NCBI GenBank assembly: GCA_001513895.1
Contig: LLKO01000003.1
Location: forward strand, 1,359,309-1,423,308
DNA: 64,000 bases
Direction of reading: 5' to 3'
Origin: Graphilbum fragrans
Taxonomy: Eukaryota; Ascomycota; Sordariomycetes; Ophiostomatales; Ophiostomataceae
The first letter of the stretch is position 1. Each line of letters starts with the position of its first letter. The position numbers and the translations under genes were made by a program. A model generated the notes under the pieces. The model ran no database searches. It saw only the letters and a program-made list of their open reading frames with translations, and was not told the origin of the DNA. Positions 24,461-34,651 of the stretch are shown one piece after another.

Positions 24461-27400
24461 ATGCCAGACGCCATGACGGCCAACATGGAAGCTGTGGCCG
24501 GCGTGACCCGGTCAAAGAACCCGGCCAAGGTACGGAAGCGGGCACCGAAGGCCTGTCTGTCGTGTCGAGCCAGAAAAGTCCGCTGTGACGTGTCCCAGCG
24601 TGGACGGCCATGCATGAACTGCTACTTGGACAGCGAGACCTGTGTGGTCACAGGCAGGGCGTCACGGCTGTAAGTCACCCTTTGCGTCCCATTGTCTCGT
24701 CTTATACGAAACTGACTCTCGCCGCCCACAGCCGCAAAACCCAGCGCCCTGCTTCATCGACGGATGGCCCGGCGGCATCGGCCAATGGAGCAGCTACGCC
24801 AGGAGCGGGCACAGCGGCTTCGGCTGCAGACAAGGTATGTACTCCGTGTTCCAGTGCGAAGGGCAGAACTGGACTAACACATCACCGCAAGGGCCACACA
24901 CATGCGTCGCATCACGACCACGACCACAGCAGCCACCACCACTCACACGCGCATCACAACCAGGCCTCGCCGAAGTCAGAAGCGGCAGCAGCCGCGACCC
25001 CAGCAAAAGGCTCTCCAGCAGCCGACACGGAGCGCCAGGTGCCACAGCAGCAGCAGTACCGGGCACAAAGCCATTCGTCACACAACTCACCCCCCAGCAT
25101 GCCTTTGGCAGCCGACCCGGCTCCCCTCGAAAGACAGAACCAGCAGAGCCAGCAGAGCCAGAACACGCCTCCGTCGCCGCCCCAGCAAACGCGGAGCCCG
25201 TACGCCGACGACTATGCCTCGCACAAACACAACATGAGTGCCGAGACGGCCGGAGCTGGCCATCGACATCCGTCGGATCTCCACGCGTCTTCTGGCACGC
25301 TGGCATGGGCGTCCGAGCAGGGATTCAGCGTGCATGCGGACATCACCTACTCGTACTACCCGTTCCTGGGCGTCAGCAACCTGTCCGAGATTCTGCCGCA
25401 GGACGTCAACTACCTGGAGATGCAGGGGTGCCTCCGGGTGCCGACGCGCAGGATTCTCGACGAGTTTGTGCAGCAGTACTTCCTGCACGTGCACCCGCTG
25501 CTGCCGCTGTTCAACGAGGGCGACTTCTGGGAGATGTACTGCCAGCAGGGCGCCGGCAGCGTTCCGGCCGCGGGCCGCATGTCCATGTTTGTGTTCCAGG
25601 CGATGCTCTTTGCCACGTGCAATGTAAGACCCTCACCGCATTCTCCTCCCGCCCCCCTTCACAACCTTCACCCAATCCGTCTATTCCCCAACTCACCGTC
25701 TAGTTTGTCTCTCGCAGCAGCATCCACGCGCTCGGCTTCCCGACGATTCGCGCGGCGCGGGCTGCACTGTACCGGCGGGCCAAGCTTCTGCACGACTTTG
25801 ACGCCGAAGCCTCGCCGGCCGCCATTGCCCAGGGCGCGCTGCTGCTGACGTACTGGTCGCCCGTCAACAGTGCCGCCATCAAGAACCCCAACACGGCCTG
25901 GCTGCGGACGGCCATCCACCAGGCTAGGATGGCCGAGGCCCATCACTACGCCGCCATGATGCCGGCCCCGTCGTCGCCGTCGTCGCCGCCGTCGCCGTCG
26001 TCTTCGCCGTCCTCCGCCGCCGCCTCCGAGGCCCTGGATGTGGCGCAGGCGGCCCAGCGACGGCGTGCCAACACGCTCAAGCGGCTCTGGTGGTGCTGCA
26101 TCATCCGCGACCGGGTCATGGGCCTCGGCGTGCGGCGCAGCATCCAGATCACGCGGGCGCACTTCGACCTCGAGGCCAACCCCCCCCTTTCGCGGGCGGA
26201 TCTGGCCGACGAGATCGAGTGCAGCCGCGTCTACAACCCGGGCACCAAGTCGTGTCTCATCGAGATCCTCGTGCACATGGTCGAGCTGTGCGTGGTGCTG
26301 ACGGACCTGCTGACCATCGTCTTCCCGCCCGACGACACCCCGGGCTGGGGCCGCCGCATGGCCGACAGCGAGACCGGCCGCGTGCGCCAGTGCAAGATTG
26401 AGCTGCGGCGCTGGTACAAGGACGTGGCGCTCAAGTTCCCCATGTTCGGCAGCGCCTCACCGCAACCCCCCGGCGGCGACCGGGAGTTCTACCACGATTC
26501 CGTCATACTCTACACGAACCTGATGTACATGTATTACCAGTGAGTGCGGCCGACACGAGAGGCGTCTGCCTGTGGCTTGATGCTTGTACTAATCCAGCCC
26601 AGCTCATCGCGCGTCGCCTTGTGCCACCACGAGGTCCTGCAAATCGCCATTGCGAATGCGACACCCGATGCGGGCGGCGACGGACACGGGGGCACCCGGA
26701 CGACATCGACGCCGGCGCTCCTTGAAAACCGGTTCGAGCTCCAGGACGCCGCGTCCGGCATCACCGAGTGTCTCAAGGAGCTCATCCAGCTTCGGCTGGC
26801 TCGCTGGCTGCCGATCAGCGCGTACGTTGACACGCCTCCTTTCACAAGACTCGCTCGAGCGTCACTAACTTTTCTTCTCGCTTGCAGCGTGGCCTTTACG
26901 GCTCTGCCGCTCTTTCTGCACATCCTCGACGTGAAACTGTCGACCTCGGCAGCAGGGGCAGGACAGCTGGAGGGCGGCGGCGGCGCCACGGCCGCCGCGA
27001 GAACGCGGCCGTCCGCTCTGAGCGCGTCCGCCGAGAAGACGGCCGCCGCTGTCGGCCGCACGCCATCGGCCTCGACGCCCGGCGCCGCCGCCCGGAGCCC
27101 TGGCTCGGATTCCGTCAGCAACACGGCCAGCTCGGCCCTGAAGCAGCACCGCCTCAACATCCTCATCCAGGCCATGAAGGCCTACCAGCCGCAGTACGAC
27201 GGCGTCGACCTGGTGAGCGAGACGATCCGGCACATTATCAACCTGGCGCAGCTCGACGGCCCCCCGACGGCGCCGCAGGAGAAGGCCAACGGCAGCGGCA
27301 GCATCACCACCAGCACCATCACAGACTGGACGGACATTTTGGCGTCCAACCCGTCGTGGTATCTGCGGCTGGCCCTGACGGTGGACCTGGCGCTCAGCAA

Positions 27401-28667
27401 AAGCCGCATGCCCGAGGAGCGGGACTTCCCCGTCAGCCTGCGGAATCTCTTTGCCGGCGGGTTCAGTCCGATCCGCAGCCTCCTGCTCGGGCAGACAGGC
27501 AAAGGCGCGAAGGGCCACGGCGCGCCCAGCAGCGGGCCTCCCCATATCGGCCACATCCATAGCCTGAACGGAGCCGGCGCGATGGCTGCGAACGGCAGCA
27601 GCGTCCCTGCCGCCCCTCCTCGCCCGTTCCATCCTGCGGTGTATGGCTATGCTGCGCCGGGCCCGGAAGGGCGGCAGAGAGGAACCACCGGCGCGGTGTC
27701 GGGGACCGACAACAGCGCCAACGGCATGGCCGGCCTCTCGGGACACATGGGTATGCAGGCATCGCCGTCGATGGCCAGCCCGGGTGGACTGCCTTGTGGC
27801 GCCCCTTTGGCGGTCGGCGGCAGTGGAGTGTCGCCGGCGACGATGCAGATGATGCCTGACTACATGGGCAGCACCTCGTTCGCCATGTCTCCGGGCACAC
27901 CAGGCGTATCGACGTCGCCTTATATGCTGGCACCGCACCAGCTGGCGATGACCATGGGCATGGCGATGGGCATGGACCTGGAGCTGGTGGATCTCGACAT
28001 GGACATGGTGGACATGGCCGGAACGGTGGATCTGATGGACGCGGGAGTCCTCGGCAGCAGCAGCAGCCATGGTATGAATATGAATGGCATTGGATATGGC
28101 ATGGGAACCAACGGGTTCCTGGGACCCATGATGTCCACAGGCACGGTCATCCAGCTTCCCTCATCGGACGAGGAGGCGTCGACGAGAACAGCATCGAGCG
28201 ATACGGACCGAGGCAATTCACCACCTCCGGTCTCGACACAGCAACAGAACCAGAACCGGGACGCCCCTGCCCTAGACGGCCAGAAGTTGAGCGCGTTGGA
28301 CGCTTTCAGCTTTTCGGCAGCGGCCAGTCCGATTGAAATGACGCCTGATGTGGATGAGCTGGAGCAGAGCAGCCGCCACCAGATGGACATGGAGATGGAC
28401 GACGAGACGGCTTCGGCGGGTGTGGGCGATGACGATGATGAAGCCGAATATAGCCACAGCCACAGCCACAGCCACGGACACGGACACGGCGTAGGATACA
28501 AGGTGACGGGTTCTGGTGGTCGGCTTATGCCTGGACGCAGAGGCGCTGCCGGCATGAGCCTCGAGGATGTCGAGTGGATGGAGCCGACATGGGGAGAGGA
28601 GAGAGATATGCGGGAAGCAGACCGGAACACGGCAGCGGCTCTGCTGGAGGCGCTCGGTGAGGCGTGA
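24461..28667 (+). CDS. Zn2Cys6 transcription factor with His-rich and Met-rich tracts
   Basis: Model: 24461-24669, 24732-24834, 24892-25623, 25704-26539, 26603-26821 and 26888-28667, giving 1292 residues. The zinc cluster is complete (C32, C35, C42, C51, C54, C61; spacing 2-6-8-2-6). A fungal-specific regulatory domain begins about residue 250 and contains the conserved stretches YFLHVHPLLPLFN and AIAQGALLLTYWS, as in the cutinase-regulator (CTF1-beta) type of activator; the target genes are unknown. Unusual features are a His-rich segment at 105-128 (12 His in 24), a long disordered Ser/Gly/Pro region, a Met-rich stretch (about 1050-1115, with MGMAMGMD and MNMNG) and a second His-rich run near 1222-1235. 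The five introns are 57-80 nt. The stop lies only 249 bp from the convergent trr1 stop. Confidence 0.92.
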
Positions 28668-28735
28668 GGGAGAGAGAGGGGGAGAGAGAGAGGGGGAGAG
28701 AGAGAGGGAGAGAGAGAGAGGGAAAGAGAAACCGA
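28668..28735 (+). repeat. GA-rich simple repeat
   Basis: An imperfect (GA)n/GGGAGA repeat starts directly after the regulator stop codon, in the 249 bp between it and the stop codon of convergent trr1. It is probably part of the 3' untranslated region of the regulator, and of trr1 on the other strand if that transcript extends this far. Confidence 0.8.
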
Positions 28736-28916
28736 AAAGCACGGAATTTTACGTATACTGGGATATGGCTGCCTTGCATAATCTAAATTCATTTGTCTAT
28801 GATCTAATGCCTGCCGTGAGCATCTGTCCCTCGACAAACCGTCATGTGCTGCTGTGTCCAGCCCGCCTTGGTGTTCGGTTGTTCATTTCTGTCATTGGAT
28901 GCCGTGCTCCATTCGA

Positions 28917-30227
28917 CTACAGGTTGCTGGCCGTGGTGGCCTCCTCGTCCTCCAGCTCGGCCAAGAACTTTTCCGCCTCGAGCGCGGCCATGCATCCAGA
29001 GCCTGATGTGTTAGTGCGTAGGAGAAAAGGGGATAAGAAGAAAAGGGAAAAGGGAAAAGGGAGAAAAGGAGAAAGGAGAGAAGAAGAGAAAAGGAAAAGA
29101 AGCAAGAGACAACTCACCCGCACTCGTGATCGCCTGGCGGTAGCGCTTGTCCTGGACGTCGCCGGCGGCGAAGACGCCCTGGACGTTGGTCAGCGGGGTG
29201 CCCGGCTGGGTGACGATGTAGCCGTCGTCGTCGGTGTCGATCTGGCCCTTGACGAGGGTGGTGGCCGGGTCGTGGCCGATGGCGTAGAAGAGGCCGTTGG
29301 CGTCGAGGGTCTCGACCTCGCCGGTCTGGACGTTCTGGAGGACCAGCTGGCTCATGAGGCCCTTGTCGTCGCCCTTGATCTCGGTGGCCGTGGTGTTCCA
29401 GCGCACGGAGACGTTCTTGTGGGCCAGCAGGCGCTTGGCCATGATGTTGCTGGCGCGCAGCTTGTCGCGGCGCACGAGCACGGTGACGTGGCTGGCGTAC
29501 TTGGTGAGGAACATGGCCTCTTCGGCGGCCGAGTCGCCGCCGCCGATGACGACGAGCGGCTTGTTGCGGAAGATGGGCACGGCGCCGTCGCACACGGCAC
29601 ACGCCGACACGCCGTTCTGCCAGTACTTGTCTTCGCCGGGCAGGTGCAGGCGCCGCGCCGAGGCGCCGGTGGCCACGATGACGGCATCGGCCGTGTGGTA
29701 CACGCCGGGGGACCACTCGGTGGCATATTTGAACGGCCGCGCCGACAGGTCAAGCTCGCTGACGGTCTCGGAGATGATCTCGGTGCCGAACTTGGCCGAC
29801 TGGGCCTTCATCCGATCCTGGGGGGAGGGAGGGGGTTAGTACGGAGGGCGGATTCCAATGGGGGGAGGAGGAGGACGACGACGACGCCTCCGCTAGACCA
29901 CCCAACGCACCATCAACTCGCCGCCCATGACGCCGTCAGGGAAACCAGGAAAGTTCTCGACGTCCGTGGTCGTTGTAAGCTGGCCGCCGGCGGCAATGCC
30001 GTTGGCAAGGAAGCCCTCGTAGAGCACGGCTGTCCCATGCGACGTGAGTCGAGGCACAGATATCGGGGACACACTTCAGGGCACACATACGCTTGAGGTT
30101 GGCGCGTGCCAGATACACGGCGGCCGTATGGGCGGCCGGGCCGGAGCCAATGACTGGAGGCGTTAACAGAGGCCGCACCAAGAGCAGCAGCAGACCCGGC
30201 ATACGTACTGACAACCTTGCTATGCAT
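28917..30227 (-). CDS. trr1: Thioredoxin reductase
   Basis: Model: complement of 28917-29002, 29118-29817, 29911-30029, 30091-30153 and 30209-30227, giving 328 residues, the usual length for fungal low-molecular-weight thioredoxin reductase. It transfers electrons from NADPH through FAD to thioredoxin in the cytosol, supporting peroxide defence, sulfate reduction and ribonucleotide reduction. Visible are the FAD motif IIGSGPAAHTAA (7-18), GGQLTTTT (42-49), the redox-active C140-A-V-C143, the NADPH motif GGGDSAAEEA (158 on) and the late FAD motif GVFAAGDVQDKRYRQA. It corresponds to Neurospora cys-9 and yeast TRR1. The first coding exon is only 19 nt (MHSKVV plus one base). The GTACGT donor and CCAG acceptor restore VVIIGSG exactly as in relatives. 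It is divergent from the ZZ/EF-hand gene. Confidence 0.98.
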
Positions 30228-30904
30228 GGTTCTGGCGGCGTGGAGCCTCGGCAGTTCGGCGGGGTTGTTCGATTTTGGCGACGCAACAGCGGCAGCAGCA
30301 ATCCACAGACCAGAAACGCCCGTTCTCAGGGAGCGCCGCGCAAATGAGGAAAACAGCTTGACGGCTTGGAGGAGCACGCAGCAATGGAAGCGAATAAAAG
30401 AATGTGCGAACCGAGGATGAGACCATGAAGGGAGAGATTTTTATATATGTACGGCGGGCGCACGAGGCGCAGAATATTCTAGCCTGGCGACGCCTTGAGT
30501 ACTAGAGTATTCGTATTTCTAATGGGCAGCAGAATCGCGATTAGCGGCGAATAGGTGCCTCGGTCCCCTGAAACTGTCCGGTAGCGCGCGGGAGGACTGG
30601 CCCAAAATGGGCCAGATGGGCCAGAAATTGTCAGATGCAGGACCCACAAGTTTATATAATCGCAGCGAGAGCTGTGGGGAGACGGAGCTTCAGGCCACGA
30701 TTGTCGCCCGAGGCTGGGCATCAGAGTCTATCTCATTCATCCACTTCGCACGCGCTATTATCGATTCGGGGTGCGGCAGCACTGGAGCCATCGGCGAACA
30801 GAAGAGGCAGCTGCATAACAGAAACAGACGCCGACACAGACACCGACACGGCGATCGGAATGCCCGGCAAACAGCAGTGAGTGAGCGGCTGGGCACATTT
30901 CGCC
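30228..30904. promoter_or_regulatory. Shared promoter region of trr1 and the ZZ/EF-hand gene
   Basis: These 677 bp separate two divergent start codons and must hold both promoters. A TATA-like TTTATATAAT lies at about 30650-30659, some 250 bp before the ZZ/EF-hand ATG. A TTTATATATG stretch lies near 30439, upstream of trr1 on its own strand. No canonical Yap1 site (TTACTAA or TGACTAA) was found by eye, which is notable for a thioredoxin reductase. A TGGCCCA/TGGGCCA cluster lies in the middle. Confidence 0.55.
30598..30623. promoter_or_regulatory. TGGCCCA inverted repeat with a third half-site
   Basis: TGGCCCA (30598-30604), three A, TGGGCCA (30608-30614), then another TGGGCCA (30617-30623). 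This is a 7-base inverted repeat plus a direct copy, midway between divergent trr1 and the ZZ/EF-hand gene. The arrangement suggests a site for a dimeric regulator; which protein binds is unknown. Confidence 0.4.
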
Positions 30905-33900
30905 ATGGACGCGAGCAACGCGCCGGTGTCAGCGCTGATGCGGCCGCGGGTGCTGGTGGCAGCGATCGCGGCGACGGCGGCGCTGTCGGTCGGGCTGGGC
31001 GTGCTTCTCGAGCACGTGCGGGCGTCGCGGGCGGCACAGCGGCGACGCGGCAGCGACCGGGGGCTGCACCGGCGAAACGCGGTGAGACGGCATCGGCCGT
31101 CTCCGGACGACGGGGCGACAGACGAGAACAACAACGACAGCGCGGGAGCGGCGGCTAGCACGCATGCCAGCGCCGCGGCGACGGCGGCGGCGAACGGGGG
31201 CGACGGCGAGACGGTGGACGAGCGGTGGCTGGACGACGAGGCGACGGCGGCGGCGGCGGGCGCGGGGCCGCAGCGCAGCGGGCAGAACATTGTGAGCCTG
31301 CTGTTCCGGGTGTCGGAGGACAACGCGCGGCGCGGGGCGTACGTGCACCGGGGCTGCGCGTGCAACGCGTGCGGGATCGTGCCGATCCGGGGCATTCGGT
31401 ACCGGTGCTCGAACTGCGCGGACTTCGACCTCTGCGAGACGTGCGAGGCGCAGGGGCTGCACATCCGCACGCACATCTTCTACAAGGTCAAGGTGCCGGC
31501 GCCGCCGTTTGGGGTGCGGCAGATGCAGGCGGTGTGGTACCCGGGCGACCCGGACACGTGTCTGCGGACGCTGCCGCGCGGGCTGGTGGCGCGGCTGTCG
31601 AACGAGACGGGGTTCGAGCGGCAGGAGCTGGACGCGTTCTGGGAGCAGTGGACGTACATGGCGTGCACGGAGTGGCGCGACGACCCGGACGAGCTGGGGC
31701 TGGCCATGGACCGGGCGACGTTTGAGCGGTGCCTGGTGCCGTCGGGCGGCTACCGGCAGGCGCCGGCGAACCTGATCCACGACCGCATGTTTGCCTTTTA
31801 CGACACGAACAACGACGACCTGATCGGGTTCAGCGAGTTCCTGCACGGCCTGTCGTACCACAAGCGGCGCGACAAGCTGCGCAAGATCTTCGAGGGCTAC
31901 GACACGGACGGCGACGGCTGGGTCAGCCGCCGCGACTTTCTGCGCTTCTTCCGCGCCTACTACGTGCTCTACAAGCAGATGCACCGCGACATCCTCGACG
32001 GCCTCGACGACCAGCTGCTCGGCAGCGTCGAGACCCAGCAGCTCATCGCCAGCCGCCAGCCGCTCAGCAGCCTCTTCGGCCGCGAGGGCCGCGTCCCGCT
32101 CGCCGACGAGCGCCTCGTGCTCGACGGCAAGACCGTCCACATCGACACCGGCGAGCTGGCGGTCGCCCGCAGCGAAGCCGGCGCCGTGCGCGCCAACACC
32201 GCCGACACCGCCGACCGCCACGACGTGCTGCGCCGCCTGTTTGTGCGCGCCGAGTACCAGGAGGGCCGCATCATCGACGACGCGCTGATGTGGCACGCGC
32301 CGCAGCGACGCGGCGCGGACGGCCCGGCGCCGGCGGACGCCGCCGGGGGGGACGACGGGCTCGGCATCGACGATCCGCGGTACTGGGAGATGCTGCTGAA
32401 CCCGCCCATGTCCGTGCAGGACTTGGCCACGGTGTTCCACGCCACGGCCAACCCGGACATCCGCGCCGAGGCGCTGCTGCTGTTTGAGAACGGCGAAACG
32501 GCACATCGCGCCTGGCAGGAGACAGCCTGGGACGAGGGGCACGCCGCGGAGACGGAGTGGGCGGCCGGGACGGCCGGAACGGCAGAGACCGCGGAAAATG
32601 CGGAAAATGCGGAGCCGACGGAGCCGACGGAGACGACGGAAACGCCAGACACGGCAGAGGCTGCGGCGGCGGACACCGCACACACCGACGCCAGCCACGA
32701 CCAAGAAAACGGGCACCACGGCCGCGGCGTCTGGGTGGAAGCAGCACGGCCGCAGCGGTCGCGGCACGGCCGGTCCGCGGCGGCCGCCGCCGCCACATCC
32801 ACAGCCACGGCGGCACAGTCGGTGGAGGCTCGGCAGCGGGCGCGCGAGGACATGGCGGCGCGGGAGCGCATCTCCAAGAAAGCCAACACGGCCGCGCGCA
32901 TGAAGCTGCACGAGCGCTGGAAGCGGCGGCACTTTTACCTCGACGAGGAGGAGGGGGGCCTGGCGCCCGAGGGCTGGCGCCGCGGCGAAGACGTGCTCAC
33001 GCGCGTGGCAGTGGGCCAGGGCGGCGAGAAGGCGGACGAGGAGGCAAATGCCAACGCAAATGCCAACGCAAATGCCAACGCAAATGCCAACGCAAATGCC
33101 AACGCAAATGCCAATGCCCACGCAAACGCAAACGCAAACGCCAACGCCAACGCACACACCCGGTCGCGGTCGTCGTCCAAGGTGCGCTTCGCCGCGGACA
33201 CGGAAGACTACGAGGTGCGCTCGAACCCGTCGACGTCGTCGCGCAGCGTGCCCGAGCGCTGGGGGGGCCTGGACATCCCGGAGGCCGAGCGCGATGCCGG
33301 GCGCGAGATCCTGTACCAGGTGATGCAGCAGGCCTTTAACGAGCTGCTGGACATTCTCTTCAAGAGCAAGGAGGACCTGGCCATCGAAGCGGCCGAGACC
33401 AAGGACCGGCGCGAGGAGCACCGCGCGCTGCTGGCCGAGGTCGATGCAGAGGCGACAGACTTGTCCGACGACGACGACGACGACGTGGATGTGGACGTGG
33501 ACGTGGACGTGGACGGCGAGGGCGGGATCAAGGACGTGGCAGATCCCGTGCTGCGGGATCTGCTCGGCGCCAGCGGGTATTCTGTGCGCGTCGAGGAGGA
33601 AATTGTGGAGGTAGTAACAGAGGCGGGAGAGGGGGAGGGGAAGGAGGGGGAGGGTAAGCAGGGAGAGGGGAAAGAGGAAGAGGAGGAGGAGGAAGAGAAA
33701 GGGGGGGAAGAGAAAGGGGGGGAAGAGGAGCAGGAGGGAGAGAATAGCCCGCCAGAGACCCCGTTCTCGCGGGTGCTGAGTGCGACAGAGTACCGCGACC
33801 CCACGATGCCGCAATTTCGGCCGAACGCAGCGGCCGCGACGGCGACGGAGCCAGCAGAAACGGGTCGGGAAGTGGGGGACCAGAGCACGAATGGGCACCA

Positions 33901-34153
33901 TGGCCACAATGGTCAGAACGGTCACGTGGGGCCGACACACACCGAAGCCACACAAAAGACAGGCGACGCCGGCCCGTCCAAGGAACAGCTGCGCAAATGG
34001 AAGCGGCTGGACCTGGCAGAACAGGAGGCCAAGGAGCGCGGCGGCTGGGGCCGGCTGAACTACGCCGAGTTTGAGGCCATTTTCAAGCACGAGCACGACG
34101 CCGGCAACCGCCTGGACTACCTGGGCAGCTGGATTGACTTTTGCATTCCGTAG
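30905..34153 (+). CDS. ZZ-type zinc finger and EF-hand protein with N-terminal membrane segment
   Basis: A single exon of 1082 residues. The start is the ATG at 30905 (CGCCATGG context); no earlier ATG lies in this frame nearby. The N-terminus has a hydrophobic helix (about 14-35), a likely signal anchor. A ZZ zinc finger follows at about 145-197 (cysteines from C153/C156 onward, with YRCSNCADFDLCETC). Two canonical EF-hand loops lie at about 300 (DTNNDDLIGFSE) and 333 (DTDGDGWVSRRD), so calcium binding is expected. The rest is low complexity: Thr/Glu/Ala repeats (540-590), an Asn-Ala dipeptide tract (about 714-752), Asp/Val repeats and a Glu/Gly/Lys block. The conserved-looking C-terminus contains LNYAEFEAIF and ends LGSWIDFCIP. 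ZZ plus EF-hand proteins of this shape occur in Pezizomycotina; I know of no assigned function. It is divergent from trr1. Confidence 0.9.
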   Translation: MDASNAPVSALMRPRVLVAAIAATAALSVGLGVLLEHVRASRAAQRRRGSDRGLHRRNAVRRHRPSPDDGATDENNNDSAGAAASTHASAAATAAANGGDGETVDERWLDDEATAAAAGAGPQRSGQNIVSLLFRVSEDNARRGAYVHRGCACNACGIVPIRGIRYRCSNCADFDLCETCEAQGLHIRTHIFYKVKVPAPPFGVRQMQAVWYPGDPDTCLRTLPRGLVARLSNETGFERQELDAFWEQWTYMACTEWRDDPDELGLAMDRATFERCLVPSGGYRQAPANLIHDRMFAFYDTNNDDLIGFSEFLHGLSYHKRRDKLRKIFEGYDTDGDGWVSRRDFLRFFRAYYVLYKQMHRDILDGLDDQLLGSVETQQLIASRQPLSSLFGREGRVPLADERLVLDGKTVHIDTGELAVARSEAGAVRANTADTADRHDVLRRLFVRAEYQEGRIIDDALMWHAPQRRGADGPAPADAAGGDDGLGIDDPRYWEMLLNPPMSVQDLATVFHATANPDIRAEALLLFENGETAHRAWQETAWDEGHAAETEWAAGTAGTAETAENAENAEPTEPTETTETPDTAEAAAADTAHTDASHDQENGHHGRGVWVEAARPQRSRHGRSAAAAAATSTATAAQSVEARQRAREDMAARERISKKANTAARMKLHERWKRRHFYLDEEEGGLAPEGWRRGEDVLTRVAVGQGGEKADEEANANANANANANANANANANANANAHANANANANANAHTRSRSSSKVRFAADTEDYEVRSNPSTSSRSVPERWGGLDIPEAERDAGREILYQVMQQAFNELLDILFKSKEDLAIEAAETKDRREEHRALLAEVDAEATDLSDDDDDDVDVDVDVDVDGEGGIKDVADPVLRDLLGASGYSVRVEEEIVEVVTEAGEGEGKEGEGKQGEGKEEEEEEEEKGGEEKGGEEEQEGENSPPETPFSRVLSATEYRDPTMPQFRPNAAAATATEPAETGREVGDQSTNGHHGHNGQNGHVGPTHTEATQKTGDAGPSKEQLRKWKRLDLAEQEAKERGGWGRLNYAEFEAIFKHEHDAGNRLDYLGSWIDFCIP
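33044..33158 (+). repeat. Coding tandem repeat, 12-bp unit (Asn-Ala)n
   Basis: GCAAATGCCAAC is repeated about six times in near-perfect copies, then degrades into AAC GCA variants. It encodes alternating Asn and Ala within the ZZ/EF-hand protein. The unit is a multiple of three, so copy-number changes keep the frame. Confidence 0.9.
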
Positions 34154-34650
34154 TGGAGATGGCCGGTCGTGGATTTGGGATCAAGCATTGTACAATACGC
34201 AGCCGCACAAGACGGAATAAAACACAGGAATGCGCCACTAATCATGGGCGCCCTCTTCCCGAAGCATGAGCCAAGTGCGGAGTCCGCCACTGGCCTCGTT
34301 AGTGCGGTGTTGTTTCGTCGTTCTGAGCCAGGCTCGGCTCGTGGGGAATCTCCAAGCCTTGGCTTCCAGGCCTTGCACTGCCGCATCAGTAGCCGGTTGG
34401 ATCGTGCCGGCGTTGTTGTGTGTTCGCGGCAGAATCGACGCGGGCAAGTAGAAAACAGCGCAAGTCTACGTGAAAGAAGACGAAGAAGACGAAGAAACGA
34501 AGAGGAAACGAAGAGGAAACGAAGAAGAAAAAATCAGGAAAAAGAAAAGAAAAAGAGACAGGCAAAAGAGACAGGAAAAAGACGGACATTGCGTGCATAT
34601 CGCGAGCAGCCCTCCATCATCCACCTCCCTCACCACACACCCATGGCATA
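34154..34650 (+). promoter_or_regulatory. ALDH promoter and purine-rich leader
   Basis: This lies between the ZZ/EF-hand stop and the ALDH start. From about 34465 to 34580 the + strand is almost pure purine, with repeated GAAGA, AACGAAGAGG and AAAGAGACAG units, probably the 5' leader of the ALDH mRNA. A two-codon upstream ORF ends on the ALDH start codon. Confidence 0.5.
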
Positions 34651-34651
34651 A
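34643..34651 (+). promoter_or_regulatory. Minimal upstream ORF overlapping the ALDH start
   Basis: The bases ATGGCATAATGG contain ATG-GCA-TAA (34643-34651), whose last base is the A of the ALDH ATG (34651). The upstream ATG has a strong context (CACCCATGG). Ribosomes starting there would stop exactly at the ALDH start, so ALDH output would need leaky scanning or re-initiation. This holds only if the transcript starts upstream of 34643, which the purine-rich leader suggests. Confidence 0.6.

Noticed and set aside
30929..34096. An open frame of 1055 codons antisense to the ZZ/EF-hand gene
   Set aside because: The sense strand encodes clear ZZ and EF-hand motifs. The antisense frame is His/Arg/Val/Leu-rich with no domain, and arises because GC-biased codon use on the sense strand avoids the triplets that would read as stops.
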